From positions 1-47,468 of the forward strand of contig JASAOO010003365.1 in NCBI GenBank assembly GCA_030849075.1: a stretch of DNA of 47,468 bases. The letters are read 5' to 3'. Positions within the stretch are counted from its first letter, which is position 1. Every line of letters begins with the position of its first letter. Made by a program: the position numbers and the translations under genes. Below the pieces are notes generated by a model that was given only the letters and a program-made list of their open reading frames with translations, was not told the DNA's origin and did not search any database. Shown in pieces: positions 1-8,629 of the stretch. The stretch is from Zelonia costaricensis (taxonomy: Eukaryota; Euglenozoa; Kinetoplastea; Trypanosomatida; Trypanosomatidae).

Positions 1-836
1 GGGTGAGGGTGGTGGGGGGTAGACGAGTGGATGGGGGAGGGGAGGGGGGGGGTGTATAGTGGCTGATAAAGAGCAAAGAAAAAGGTGGGCTCAAACTGGA
101 AAAATGGAAAGGTGCAGATAGAGGCGTTAGATGCTGCCGTGTGAGTCGGGCATGACGCGTGTATCAGCAAGGAGAGAAAGCAGGAGGGGAAAAGGGGAAT
201 AGGTTTGCAAACAGAGCATTAGGAAAAGGGGTGCTGCTTGAATCCCGAGTAACCGTCAGAGGTAGGTTCGCTGATTTGATCTTAGGTCGCCATCGTGGCT
301 AAGGTGCTCTGCGAGCTGAAGCATCGCAGCCTCTGCACTGTAAACCGAGTGCACTTTCATCAGTGCGGAGGAGTCTCCCTATAGCTCATAGCGAGAGAGA
401 TAGCGTCGTCTGCGCGACTCAAAACGCCGAAAAGTCACTGCGCAAACGACCCCCAGGTACACGAGAATGCACTTCTTTATCTTCTTTCTTTGGAGAAGAC
501 TGTCCGGAACAAAACCCACTACAAAGCCCTCACACAAGACTACTACTATCACGACACGTAAAGCAAAAAGAAAGAAGAAGTAGCAGTTCCGCTCTTGGTT
601 CGTCTGGCATATCACAGAAGCTGTTACTCTAAACCTCTGCAAGAACACATTAAATAGGCCAACTTCTACGCTAAAACACACACACACACACACGCAACCC
701 AACTCAATAAAAATATGTGAATTACTACACAGGCGTCAGAAAATGGACAGCACGCCTCCCACACTATCACTCAAAGAGAGTTCGCGGTACAGTGGCTGAG
801 TCACAGACGCGGAGGGAAGAGCCTGTGGTGCGCACT
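1..836. other. intergenic region downstream of the LRR gene
   Basis: No gene is supported here. The first 55 bases are G/purine-rich on the plus strand, which reads as a polypyrimidine tract on the transcribed strand, so they may belong to the SL acceptor region of a next gene lying beyond the left edge. The stretch 240-720 is less GC-rich than the rest of the window and includes a short CA microsatellite near 676-692. Together these fit the 3' UTR of the LRR gene. Confidence 0.6.
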
Positions 837-2684
837 TCAAGCGTCTTGAAAGTGCACGTTTGTGCCTGTAAACTCACTAGCAGGATTGTCGAGCAGCTCT
901 GCACACATGAGCAAGTCGACGGTTTGAAGAGCGGGGCACGTGCGCAGCCCTGCAAGTATCTGAACGCCGCTGCGCGCGGCAATGACGACTTGAAGACGTG
1001 GTGCGCCTGACAAGGCGGACAAGCTTGTCAGAAGCTTGCATCCGTCGAAATCAACGACCTCCAGTTTTGGGCACTTGCCTAGATCTGCAATGTCACGTAT
1101 GCTAGACTCACACGCGCAAATCTGGGTTAAGGACGGCGCGCCGGCGAGTGGCGATAAGTCGAGGAGCTGCGTGCAGTGACGGAAGTCCACCACGGTGAGT
1201 TTCGGACAGGCGCCAATGCCTGTAATGTCGGCGATACCGCTTTCGCTTGCATCCACCGTTCGGAGCTGCGGTGCGCCAGCAAGGGGTGCCAAGGTCATCA
1301 GCTGGCTGCACCGCCGAAAACTCACGGATTCAAGAGACGCGCACATCCGCAGACCTGTGATGTCGTGAACGGTGCTGCAAGGCGCAAACAGCCGCCGCAG
1401 CCGCCGCGCCACTTGCAGAGGCGCGAGGGAGTCCAGCTGCTTGCAGTTGGAAACGTCTACGACGTCAAGGGAGCGCCACGTGCCATGGCCGCCGAGCTGA
1501 CGCACGCTACTGTGGCCCGCGTAGAGTTCTCGTAGCTCAGGAGCCTCTGAGAGATGGGAAATGTTGTCCAGCTCCATACAGTAGGAGATGTCCAGCACTT
1601 CCAACATCGGGCACCGAGCGACGACAGCACAGGTGCGAATCTCGCTGTCGCTGATGTCAAGAATGCGGAGCGCACTAAGGTGGTCCAGCGGCGCGAAGTC
1701 AACGAGCTGCTGGCACGAGGCGATTTTCAAGGTTTCCAGAGCCTGGCAAACAGTGAGAGGGCGTATGCTGTCAATGTCTGTTCCGCTAGCGTCCAAGAAT
1801 GTGAGTCGCCTTGCTGCTGCCAGAGCGGAAAGACTCGTCAGCGCCGAGCATCCGGCGAGACTGACCGATGTGAGAGCGGTGCAGCGGTCGTGGCCCGCAA
1901 TTTCGGACAGAGGTCGGCTGGAAAGCGAAACGTCGGCCAAGGTCAAGGCGGAGCTGAACGGGCGAACGTCAACCACATCGATGTCTCCGGCGATGGACAA
2001 GGTCGTCAGGGCGGGTAGCTGGGCCGCAAAGCGAACGGCGTGCTCGGAGGACTCGCGGAGCGTCAAGTGGCGTAGCGACGTGAGTTGCGCTGCGAACTTT
2101 CCCATCGAACTGGCCGTCGCACCGGGTATCCGAAGTTCGACAATTTGTGTGAGCACTGCCGGCCCTGCATCTAAGAAAGCTGTGTGATCGGAGAGAAAAA
2201 GGCAGTGCAGGTTGGCAAAGCCGGCGTCGGGGAGGTTTAGACGTTGGGCGTGCAGCTGTTCGGCATTGACGGCGAGTTGAAAACGGTTGCGGGTGCGCCA
2301 CCACGCGGAGCGGCACGCAGCTTGCGCGTGCACGTCTACGCCTGGGTTGGAGGCCAGGTGCACCTCGTGCAGCAGTTGCCCTTGATCGCTGCGCAGAGTT
2401 GCAAAGGCGGTGTCACCGCACGCGCCGTTGCGGAGCTCGGTGTAGAAACGGGTGTGAGGGGTGACCGCCGCGAAGGTGATCGAGCCGCCGCGGGGCAGGA
2501 AGGCAGTAATGAGTGGCAATGGACGCCCATCTTCCGGCAGGGGCGGAAGCTGAGGCTCCCCGTCCATCTCGAGCTCCTCGTCGTTGTCCATGTCGCGCTG
2601 ACTCTCGCGCCGCAGCGCGAGGAGGTATGGTGTGAAGTGGGCCAGCGCGCGGCGCCAATGCGGTGCCGGTTGCGCGAGCTCCAT
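837..2684 (-). CDS. leucine-rich repeat protein with exact 45-residue double-LRR units
   Basis: The protein has 615 residues from the first ATG (2684). An in-frame open stretch continues upstream to 2888 but has no ATG and is proline-rich, so I treat it as 5' UTR. Another ATG at 2591 would remove 31 residues. The N-terminal 235 or so residues have an acidic stretch (DNDEELEMDGE) and no recognised domain. From 1967 down to 888 there are eight tandem units, each exactly 45 codons. Each unit joins an SDS22-like LRR (LxxLxxLxxLDASxTxIxxIxPL style) to a cysteine-type LRR, with a Cys at unit position 40 in all eight. LRR domains bind proteins, and no enzymatic domain is visible. The partner and cell location cannot be read from the sequence. 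Similar LRR proteins are common in trypanosomatids and mostly uncharacterised. Confidence 0.85.
   Translation of the reverse strand: MELAQPAPHWRRALAHFTPYLLALRRESQRDMDNDEELEMDGEPQLPPLPEDGRPLPLITAFLPRGGSITFAAVTPHTRFYTELRNGACGDTAFATLRSDQGQLLHEVHLASNPGVDVHAQAACRSAWWRTRNRFQLAVNAEQLHAQRLNLPDAGFANLHCLFLSDHTAFLDAGPAVLTQIVELRIPGATASSMGKFAAQLTSLRHLTLRESSEHAVRFAAQLPALTTLSIAGDIDVVDVRPFSSALTLADVSLSSRPLSEIAGHDRCTALTSVSLAGCSALTSLSALAAARRLTFLDASGTDIDSIRPLTVCQALETLKIASCQQLVDFAPLDHLSALRILDISDSEIRTCAVVARCPMLEVLDISYCMELDNISHLSEAPELRELYAGHSSVRQLGGHGTWRSLDVVDVSNCKQLDSLAPLQVARRLRRLFAPCSTVHDITGLRMCASLESVSFRRCSQLMTLAPLAGAPQLRTVDASESGIADITGIGACPKLTVVDFRHCTQLLDLSPLAGAPSLTQICACESSIRDIADLGKCPKLEVVDFDGCKLLTSLSALSGAPRLQVVIAARSGVQILAGLRTCPALQTVDLLMCAELLDNPASEFTGTNVHFQDA
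888..1967 (-). repeat. eight 135-bp in-frame LRR repeats
   Basis: Units start at 1967, 1832, 1697, 1562, 1427, 1292, 1157 and 1022 and each spans 135 bp. The DNA has diverged but the protein register is kept without a single-residue slip. The last three begin with LAPLAGAP, LSPLAGAP and LSALSGAP. Confidence 0.85.
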
Positions 2685-3223
2685 GGGTGGGGTCGGCCTG
2701 GGGGTGGCGAAAAAGAAGGGCACCGGGCAGTGTCTGTCTGGTGGCTTGGGGTTTTGTGAGCTGGGTGGGGGTGGCGGTGGGCGGGGGTTGGGGTTGGGGT
2801 TGGGGGCACTGCGGGGGCGTGTGGGGGGGGGGGGCGTGCCGCGGACCGCCGCCAGGTGCCCCGCAGGGGAGGCCGGCCCGGGAGACACCCCCCTCCCTGA
2901 CCGGGGGGGGGGGGGAGAGGGGGAGTGAAAAAAAAAGGGCGGGTGGTTTCGACGCTGGGGTCACTGCTTTGCCGCAGCTTGGCAGAAGCGAGGGCGATTG
3001 AGAGGCGCAGCCCGCGGCGGAGCACGTCATCGGAACTGCTCTTAAGCCGGTGCGGGTGGGGTTTCAAGGTCGCGTTGGCGCACGGGTTGGCTGGCAGCAA
3101 AAACGGCGGCGTTGCCTTGGCAAGTGCGGGGGAGTAATCGGAGTACAAAATAAAAAAAAACATAGAGGCACCGGAAGAAAAGAAGCACAGTCTGCTGCTT
3201 CATGGCGGTGTCGCTGAGATGGG
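2685..3223. other. spacer between SAC phosphatase and LRR gene
   Basis: It contains the 3' UTR of the SAC gene (from 3223 down) and the LRR 5' region. G-runs of 12 and 13 lie at 2823-2834 and 2903-2915. I see no further gene. Confidence 0.6.
2897..2946 (-). other. probable SL trans-splice acceptor for the LRR gene
   Basis: On the transcribed strand, a long C/T tract (complement of G/A-rich 2903-2946) is followed by the first AG at 2898-2897. This would give a 5' UTR of about 212 nt before the ATG at 2684. Confidence 0.4.
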
Positions 3224-5782
3224 TCAGTTGAGGTTGCGCATAAAGGTTGTAAGGCCGCGCTTGAGCGAGGTGCCGACGTTCTTAACTGCGCCACCCATGC
3301 CACTCGAGTCGTTGGCGGTTTGCACTGGGTAGGCGTATGGCGCAAGGATGCAGTTGCTGCCTCCCAGCGCGAGGTAGCCGCGCTGCCGCAGCAGCGTCGC
3401 CGCGTCGACGACGATGCACAGGTTGGGGTCGAACTCGATGACGGCGAGGCGCTCACTGCGCGAGCGCAGGCTGCCGTCCTCGTGCGTCGCGTCGTCTAGC
3501 GCGTCCTCCGGCAGCGGGGTGCCGCCAAAAGAGACCTGCTTCATGGACTGCGCAAGCTCGTCGTGCTCTTGTCTCTCTGACGCCTTGGGCAGCGTCACAG
3601 TGAAGCACAGGGCGCTGCTCTCGATCGGCGGCAGCTGGCGCGCGACGAGCTGCGGTGCAACCCCAGTGTCCCACGCGCGCCGCACCGCCGAATCAACCTC
3701 TCGCAGGGTCACCGTGTCAGGGACACCAACGACGATGACGGCGCACGCCCACTGCGCGTACGGCACGGGCCGCAAGAGGAACACCTGGCTGATGGACGGG
3801 AAGTGGTCGCCTTGGTTGCGTCCGAGAAGCAGCTCGATGCTGCGCAGCTTCTTGCGGTCCTCGAAGACGTTCTCGAACTTGCGCTGCGTCGCGATAACGG
3901 CGTTGTGGCCCTGCAGTCGCATGCCGCACACACCGCGCAGGATGTTGCCATGCATCGCCGCCGAGTTGGTGTACAACATCGCCACACAGTCGCCGTTGTG
4001 GACAAAGAGCTCCGCGAGCGCGCGCACGACGACGGGCGGAATGCGACGCGGGTCGCGCGCCTCGTTCCACGTGTTCACGAACGGCTTGGGCACCATCTGC
4101 CGCGCCCCCGACACCGGCGCGTAGGCGGCCGCGTAACCGCTCTCCTGGGCGATCTCCTCCGACGCGTCGAGTCCCGGCACGGGCGGGCAGTCTTGAAAGC
4201 TGGCGTACGGGATGCGCTGTGTGATGAGCATCGCGATGGACAGCTGCAGGCACGTGAAGAAGCAGCCGAGGTTGGTGCGATCGAGGGAGTCGGCGCAGTT
4301 GACGCGCACGAAGCGCGACTGCGTGATGAGGCGGTCCACCTCTCCGGTGCGGCGAAGCATGCCGACGGTCATCATGGAGTCCTCGGCGCCGGACGCAGTG
4401 CCGAGGAAGCCCATCGATGCCTCCCAGAAGGTGGATGTGGCCACGTCGATGCCGTATTCCTTGATGAGGTTTAGCCAGTCGACGTGGACGAGGTCGAGGT
4501 TGCCGCCGGGGAACTTCTGCTTGACCACCGGGTCCGCCGTCCGCACCGCGTCCAGAAAGTGGCGCGCCAGGACGTCCTCGCCGTTTTGCGGGTTGAGGCG
4601 CAAGAGATTGACGCAGCGCAGTTGCGGGTTCGCGGTGCTGCGGCCGTTGGTATCGAGCAGCATGACGTGCTTCAGCTTCTGGAAGGTGTGGTCGAAGTAG
4701 GCGGCGCTGCCGCGCAGCACCTCGGCCTTGTCGGTGCTGAAGATCATCGCCGGTTCGGAGAGCGACATGCTCATCTGCGTCGTCCAGTGCACCGGGATCG
4801 TGCCGCGCAGGATGGAGTGGCGTGTGAACGTGACGGTGTCGGCGCCGTGGTACTTCCAGAGAACGTACTCGTAGTAGTGGTCGTTGCCGGCGCCGTTGGC
4901 GGAGTTGAGGCCGCGGCCGAGGTAGCGCGGTCCGGGGTTGACGTTGCTCTGCCGTCCCAACAGGACAAAGTGCAGCTCGATTCCGTCCTTCAGCGTGCAA
5001 ACCCGTTCGCCAGCGAAACCGCGCACCAGCACGGAGCAGGCGGTCGCCAGCGAGCACGCCGAAAAGGGCTCGCGCAGGTGGTACGACCAGTCGCACGCGA
5101 GGTCTGGCGGCGCGCATACCTCGGGCTTCGTGAAGGGGAACGGCAGCTTGAGGTCGACGTCGTCGCTGTAGTAGTAGCCCTTGTAGTACGTGTACTCCTG
5201 AAACTCGCGCAGCCGCGTCCGGTCAGCCGTGCTAACCCGCACCGGCACCACGCCGGGCAGCTCGAACGGCACCCACGCCGTGCCCTCCACCTTGTAGATG
5301 ACGCCAGCAAAGGGCAGCGGTACGGCTGGGGTGACGGTGGTGGCCACGAGCACGTAGACGCGGTCGATCTTGAGACACCCGAACAGCGCCGGGTACTCCT
5401 GGTACGCCGCGAAGGGGCCGCACTGCTGCCGCGCGTCGGCCAGTGAGGCGAACTCGGTGGCAGGAAAGACGACGGAGCGCTGAAGCTGGCCGCTGCCGTT
5501 CACCTCGAGCGGTACCACAACAGACCCCTCGGCCCACGCGCTGCTGGGCAGGTACATGTCTTCGGTGCTGCGAGGCGGCGGCGGCGGCGGCGCGGCGGCT
5601 GGGGCGTCGAAGAACATGAGCGGCTCCAGCTCCACCTTGGGCGGCGGCTTTGGCTTCGGCATCACAACAAAGAGAAACTGTGCATTGCCCTTGACGGCGA
5701 TCGCGCACCGCTGACGAATTGGCGGCCCATTCGGGCGCACAGGCGTGCTGACGCCGCCTTTCATCGTGCGGGGCGACTCCAT
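3224..5782 (-). CDS. SAC-domain phosphoinositide phosphatase
   Basis: This 852-residue protein is a probable phosphoinositide phosphatase acting on membrane phosphatidylinositol phosphates. The SAC domain spans roughly residues 110-560. Family landmarks are GRGLNSANGAGND (289-301, matching the RGxNxxGxxAND block), RGTIPVHW (326-333, matching RGSxPxxW) and the catalytic Cx5R loop N495-CADSLDR-TN504, with Cys496 as the expected nucleophile and Arg502 binding phosphate. Most SAC proteins have CxDCLDRTN. The Ala-Asp-Ser form resembles what I remember of plant SAC9. About 290 residues follow the SAC core and end in a basic, possibly amphipathic segment (VGTSLKRGLTTFMRNLN). No transmembrane helix like that of Sac1 is obvious. 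The first ATG is used; Met7 and Met41 are alternatives. Substrate preference cannot be told from sequence. Confidence 0.92.
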   Translation of the reverse strand: MESPRTMKGGVSTPVRPNGPPIRQRCAIAVKGNAQFLFVVMPKPKPPPKVELEPLMFFDAPAAAPPPPPPRSTEDMYLPSSAWAEGSVVVPLEVNGSGQLQRSVVFPATEFASLADARQQCGPFAAYQEYPALFGCLKIDRVYVLVATTVTPAVPLPFAGVIYKVEGTAWVPFELPGVVPVRVSTADRTRLREFQEYTYYKGYYYSDDVDLKLPFPFTKPEVCAPPDLACDWSYHLREPFSACSLATACSVLVRGFAGERVCTLKDGIELHFVLLGRQSNVNPGPRYLGRGLNSANGAGNDHYYEYVLWKYHGADTVTFTRHSILRGTIPVHWTTQMSMSLSEPAMIFSTDKAEVLRGSAAYFDHTFQKLKHVMLLDTNGRSTANPQLRCVNLLRLNPQNGEDVLARHFLDAVRTADPVVKQKFPGGNLDLVHVDWLNLIKEYGIDVATSTFWEASMGFLGTASGAEDSMMTVGMLRRTGEVDRLITQSRFVRVNCADSLDRTNLGCFFTCLQLSIAMLITQRIPYASFQDCPPVPGLDASEEIAQESGYAAAYAPVSGARQMVPKPFVNTWNEARDPRRIPPVVVRALAELFVHNGDCVAMLYTNSAAMHGNILRGVCGMRLQGHNAVIATQRKFENVFEDRKKLRSIELLLGRNQGDHFPSISQVFLLRPVPYAQWACAVIVVGVPDTVTLREVDSAVRRAWDTGVAPQLVARQLPPIESSALCFTVTLPKASERQEHDELAQSMKQVSFGGTPLPEDALDDATHEDGSLRSRSERLAVIEFDPNLCIVVDAATLLRQRGYLALGGSNCILAPYAYPVQTANDSSGMGGAVKNVGTSLKRGLTTFMRNLN

Positions 5783-7220
5783 AGCGATGGCGACGCAGCT
5801 CCGTGCGAGCCTTGCCCCTCAAGCTCGACTCGCTGACCGTGGAATTGGTGGCTGTCTCGACGAGACCACGGCAGGCAGCGCGTGAACCTGGTCAACGTCG
5901 TGCCCGTGCTCCCGTCCGCATCAAGCAGGGGGTCGGTGGGCGAGACCACGTCGGCTGCGCACGTGGAGGCAGGCGAGCCAGCAGCAGGGGAGAGGGGAAG
6001 GGTAAGGTAAAGAGGGCACCAAGAGTCGCAGGACGGGGGTGCGCACGCGCGTGTACGCGTCCTCTCCCGTGAACGAGTGTGGGCAAGTAGAAAGCAAAGA
6101 GAGTACAGGCTGCTTCGCCAGGGGCGGTGGGGCAGCGGTGGAAGTGATGAGACGGCCAGCGGGGGCGTACAGAAAGGGGGGGGGAGGGGGAGCGGGGCCA
6201 GAGTAGGGTGAACGCGTGCTGTTCGCCATCGTGGCCGCACCCGCGCGTGCCTCGAGGCCATGGGTCCCTTTGAGGACACGTCACTCACAAAGCTCCGCCG
6301 ACAAAGTGGAGGTGAAGGAGGAGGTGGCGCGTGCTGCTCGCATCGGCCTGCGCGTCCACGTGGGCTGCGACATCGCCGCGGTCCTGCGGGGGTGAGAGGT
6401 GGGCGGTGCAGCGGAGCCAGTCGCCGCACCGAGGAGAGGGGCGGGCCATGCGTCGAGGTTGGGAGGCTCCGAGGTCTGTACTGTAGAGTTGTTATTCCTG
6501 TGATCACACACAAAAACACGTTACCTGCTTGAGCAATGCAGCCTCGCACACAGCGACGGCGAGGCTGACGCGAAGGAAAAAAATGTTGAGGAGCTTGAGA
6601 GGACAGTGAAGAGGAGAAGAGCGAGCTGCGGGAGCGAGGAGGGTCGCCACGTGTGACGCATCTAGGTCTCCTTCAGCTGCCTCAGAAATAGCTGCACAGC
6701 TTCTTTTCGTGCGTGGACGCAGAACACACTCGCAAACAGCGCACTCGGCACACAGACGCACACACACCTACACACGCGCGCCCACACGCGGTTGCTCCCA
6801 GACACCACCGCCGCGTGCGCTGGCGTCGCACACCAGCCTAGAGGCGCGGCTGGCTCCCCCCACTCCCCTTCACTCTCCGCAGCCCAGGCCGTCGCGCGCC
6901 ACGCGCGGGCCAGGCGTCTCACATAACGTGCCAGGTAACGCCGCCGCAAAAAGAGTTAGACAAAAAAAAAGACCGCGACGCGCAGCCGTCACCGGCCGGA
7001 GAAAAGAGATAAAGTACAAGGAAAGGACGATTTTGAAAGCGGCGCCTTTTCTGTGTTGTTATGAGAGCGTGTGTGTGTGTGTGTGTTTGGAGGGGAGGAG
7101 GAGATGCGTTGTGGGTGCGCGCCGGCGTGCGTGCGTGCGTTGTGACCAAGTTGAAAGAGAGAGGAGAGAGCGGGGGGGGGGGGGAGGTATACGTGCTGCA
7201 GTGCTCGTCACCGCGTCGCG
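5783..7220. other. 1.4-kb spacer, SAC 5' region and PTGES2-like 3' UTR
   Basis: No gene is supported. The stretch 6740-6790 is rich in short CA-type repeats, 7067-7085 is a GT tract, and 7172-7184 is a run of 13 G. Open frames here are short, shift frame often and have arginine/proline-rich compositions typical of noncoding GC-rich DNA. Confidence 0.6.
5955..6020 (-). other. probable SL acceptor for the SAC phosphatase gene
   Basis: A C/T-rich tract on the transcribed strand (complement of 5985-6015) is followed by the first AG at 5956-5955, giving a 5' UTR of about 172 nt. A second C-rich tract near 6175-6195 offers an alternative upstream site. Confidence 0.35.
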
Positions 7221-8156
7221 CTACTGCTTGCCAGTGAGCTCGTCCATCGCCTTCAGCCACGGGCCGATCTGCGTCTCGGCAATCATCTCGTTGTAAATGC
7301 GGTGGCCGCGAACCGACTGGAGAACGCCGTACGTGTCCAGGTCCGCCAAGTCGGGCTTCTTGCCGCCGTGGAACGGGCGCGACTTTTTCGACTTAGGGTC
7401 GACGAGCGCCTCTGACGTGAAGTGGCTCACCTCCTGGTGCAGCCGCACCTTGGGGTCGTCCTCGGCCTTCATGAGACCCGCCTTGACAAGGCGCGGCTTC
7501 GTGACGTTCATGGCCACCAGGTACATGACTGGCGCCCCGACCACCTTGAGGAAGAGCTTGTTGATGTACGGGATCGTGTCGCACGAGTCGATGTAGGAGT
7601 AGCCCGCCCACGCGGCTGGGAGGGAGCGGTTGAACTCGAGGGTGACGAAGCGCACGAGCGGGCCGCGTGCCCACGCGCGCCACTTGGCAATCTCCTCGTC
7701 CTTCAACTGACCACCGAGGCCCATCTTCTCACTGAGGGTATCGACGATGAGCTGCGAATCTACCAGGTACGGGCCGGCGCCCTCCTTTGTGTCGAATCGG
7801 AGCTGCGGCACCTTCTTGTACAGGCTCTCAGAGAGCTCCGACTTGAACATCGGCTCCACCTCGATGCAGTCGTGCGGCACCTGGTTGTAGTCCATGAACG
7901 CCTTGACGGTACCGCACCAGGGGCACGTGGTGTAGCGGTAGAGCTTGGTCAGCGGGTGCTCGGTTGCGTCGCAGAGCTTCTTAAAGGCGGCATCGAGCTT
8001 CGCAGTGTCCTGCATCGCGTTGAAGGCCTCGGCCGTCACGCTGCGGTTGTCCGCCAGCCGGCGCTGGTACATGGCATAGCCGCCGCCAACACCCACGACG
8101 CCGGCAAGCGCTGTGCCGATCAGCGCCTTGCGCGCAAACGTTCCCTTGCCGAACAT
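7221..8156 (-). CDS. prostaglandin E synthase 2-like glutaredoxin/GST membrane protein
   Basis: This 311-residue protein has an N-terminal membrane anchor (about residues 10-30, small and hydrophobic, followed by QRRL), a glutaredoxin/thioredoxin-like domain with the redox motif CPWC at 78-81, a KVPQL segment holding the cis-proline typical of thioredoxin folds, and a C-terminal GST-like helical domain. The C-terminal block with HGGKKPDLADLDTYGVLQ is very close to the GGxKPNLADLAVYGVL block of human PTGES2, and the order of domains and length also match. In that family the protein binds glutathione and heme. Whether it makes prostaglandin in vivo is disputed, so the safe description is a membrane-anchored thiol-dependent GST-like enzyme, probably mitochondrial or of the early secretory system. 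The call is by homology only. Confidence 0.88.
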   Translation of the reverse strand: MFGKGTFARKALIGTALAGVVGVGGGYAMYQRRLADNRSVTAEAFNAMQDTAKLDAAFKKLCDATEHPLTKLYRYTTCPWCGTVKAFMDYNQVPHDCIEVEPMFKSELSESLYKKVPQLRFDTKEGAGPYLVDSQLIVDTLSEKMGLGGQLKDEEIAKWRAWARGPLVRFVTLEFNRSLPAAWAGYSYIDSCDTIPYINKLFLKVVGAPVMYLVAMNVTKPRLVKAGLMKAEDDPKVRLHQEVSHFTSEALVDPKSKKSRPFHGGKKPDLADLDTYGVLQSVRGHRIYNEMIAETQIGPWLKAMDELTGKQ

Positions 8157-8629
8157 GGTCCGCTGAGGCGGGAGTTCGAGGTGGAGGGGTGGGGAGGGGG
8201 GTGAAGGTGAGAGTGTGCCTGTTGTGCCGCACGAGTGGGGTGGCAGCAGCAGAGCAGTGGTCTGTGAAAGAGGGAGAGAAAGTGCTCCTGTGGGGGGGGG
8301 GGGGCGTGTGCGAAGAAGTGCGGGAAGGGGATGGTGGTGGTGTTGTAGCGCTGGATAGCGCGAAGAAAAGGGTGGACATCGAGGGGGGCGAAGAACGGAG
8401 TCGACTACAGTGTGGACTCTCGCTGCGCGCTGTGCCGCGCGACACGTGCTCTACAGCAGAGGCACACGGAGCCGACAAAGCAGCGAGTGACATGGGCAGA
8501 GCTTTGTGTGTGTGTGTGTGTGTTTGTGTGTGATAGATTTAGGTGGACTCGGCCAGTGCGCGGACGTGCGGAGGCTCTTGTGGAGCTGAGGACGAGTGCG
8601 CATCGGGAGCTGCGGAAGGGTGGGTGGCT
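8157..8629. other. spacer between the 484-residue gene and the PTGES2-like gene
   Basis: It holds a 13-G run at 8292-8304 and a GT microsatellite at about 8505-8531. I see no gene. Confidence 0.6.
8163..8215 (-). other. possible SL acceptor for the PTGES2-like gene
   Basis: A C/T-rich tract (complement of 8170-8215) ends in the first AG at 8164-8163, only 6 nt before the ATG. Such a short leader is unusual but allowed; an AG farther upstream could be used instead. Confidence 0.3.
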
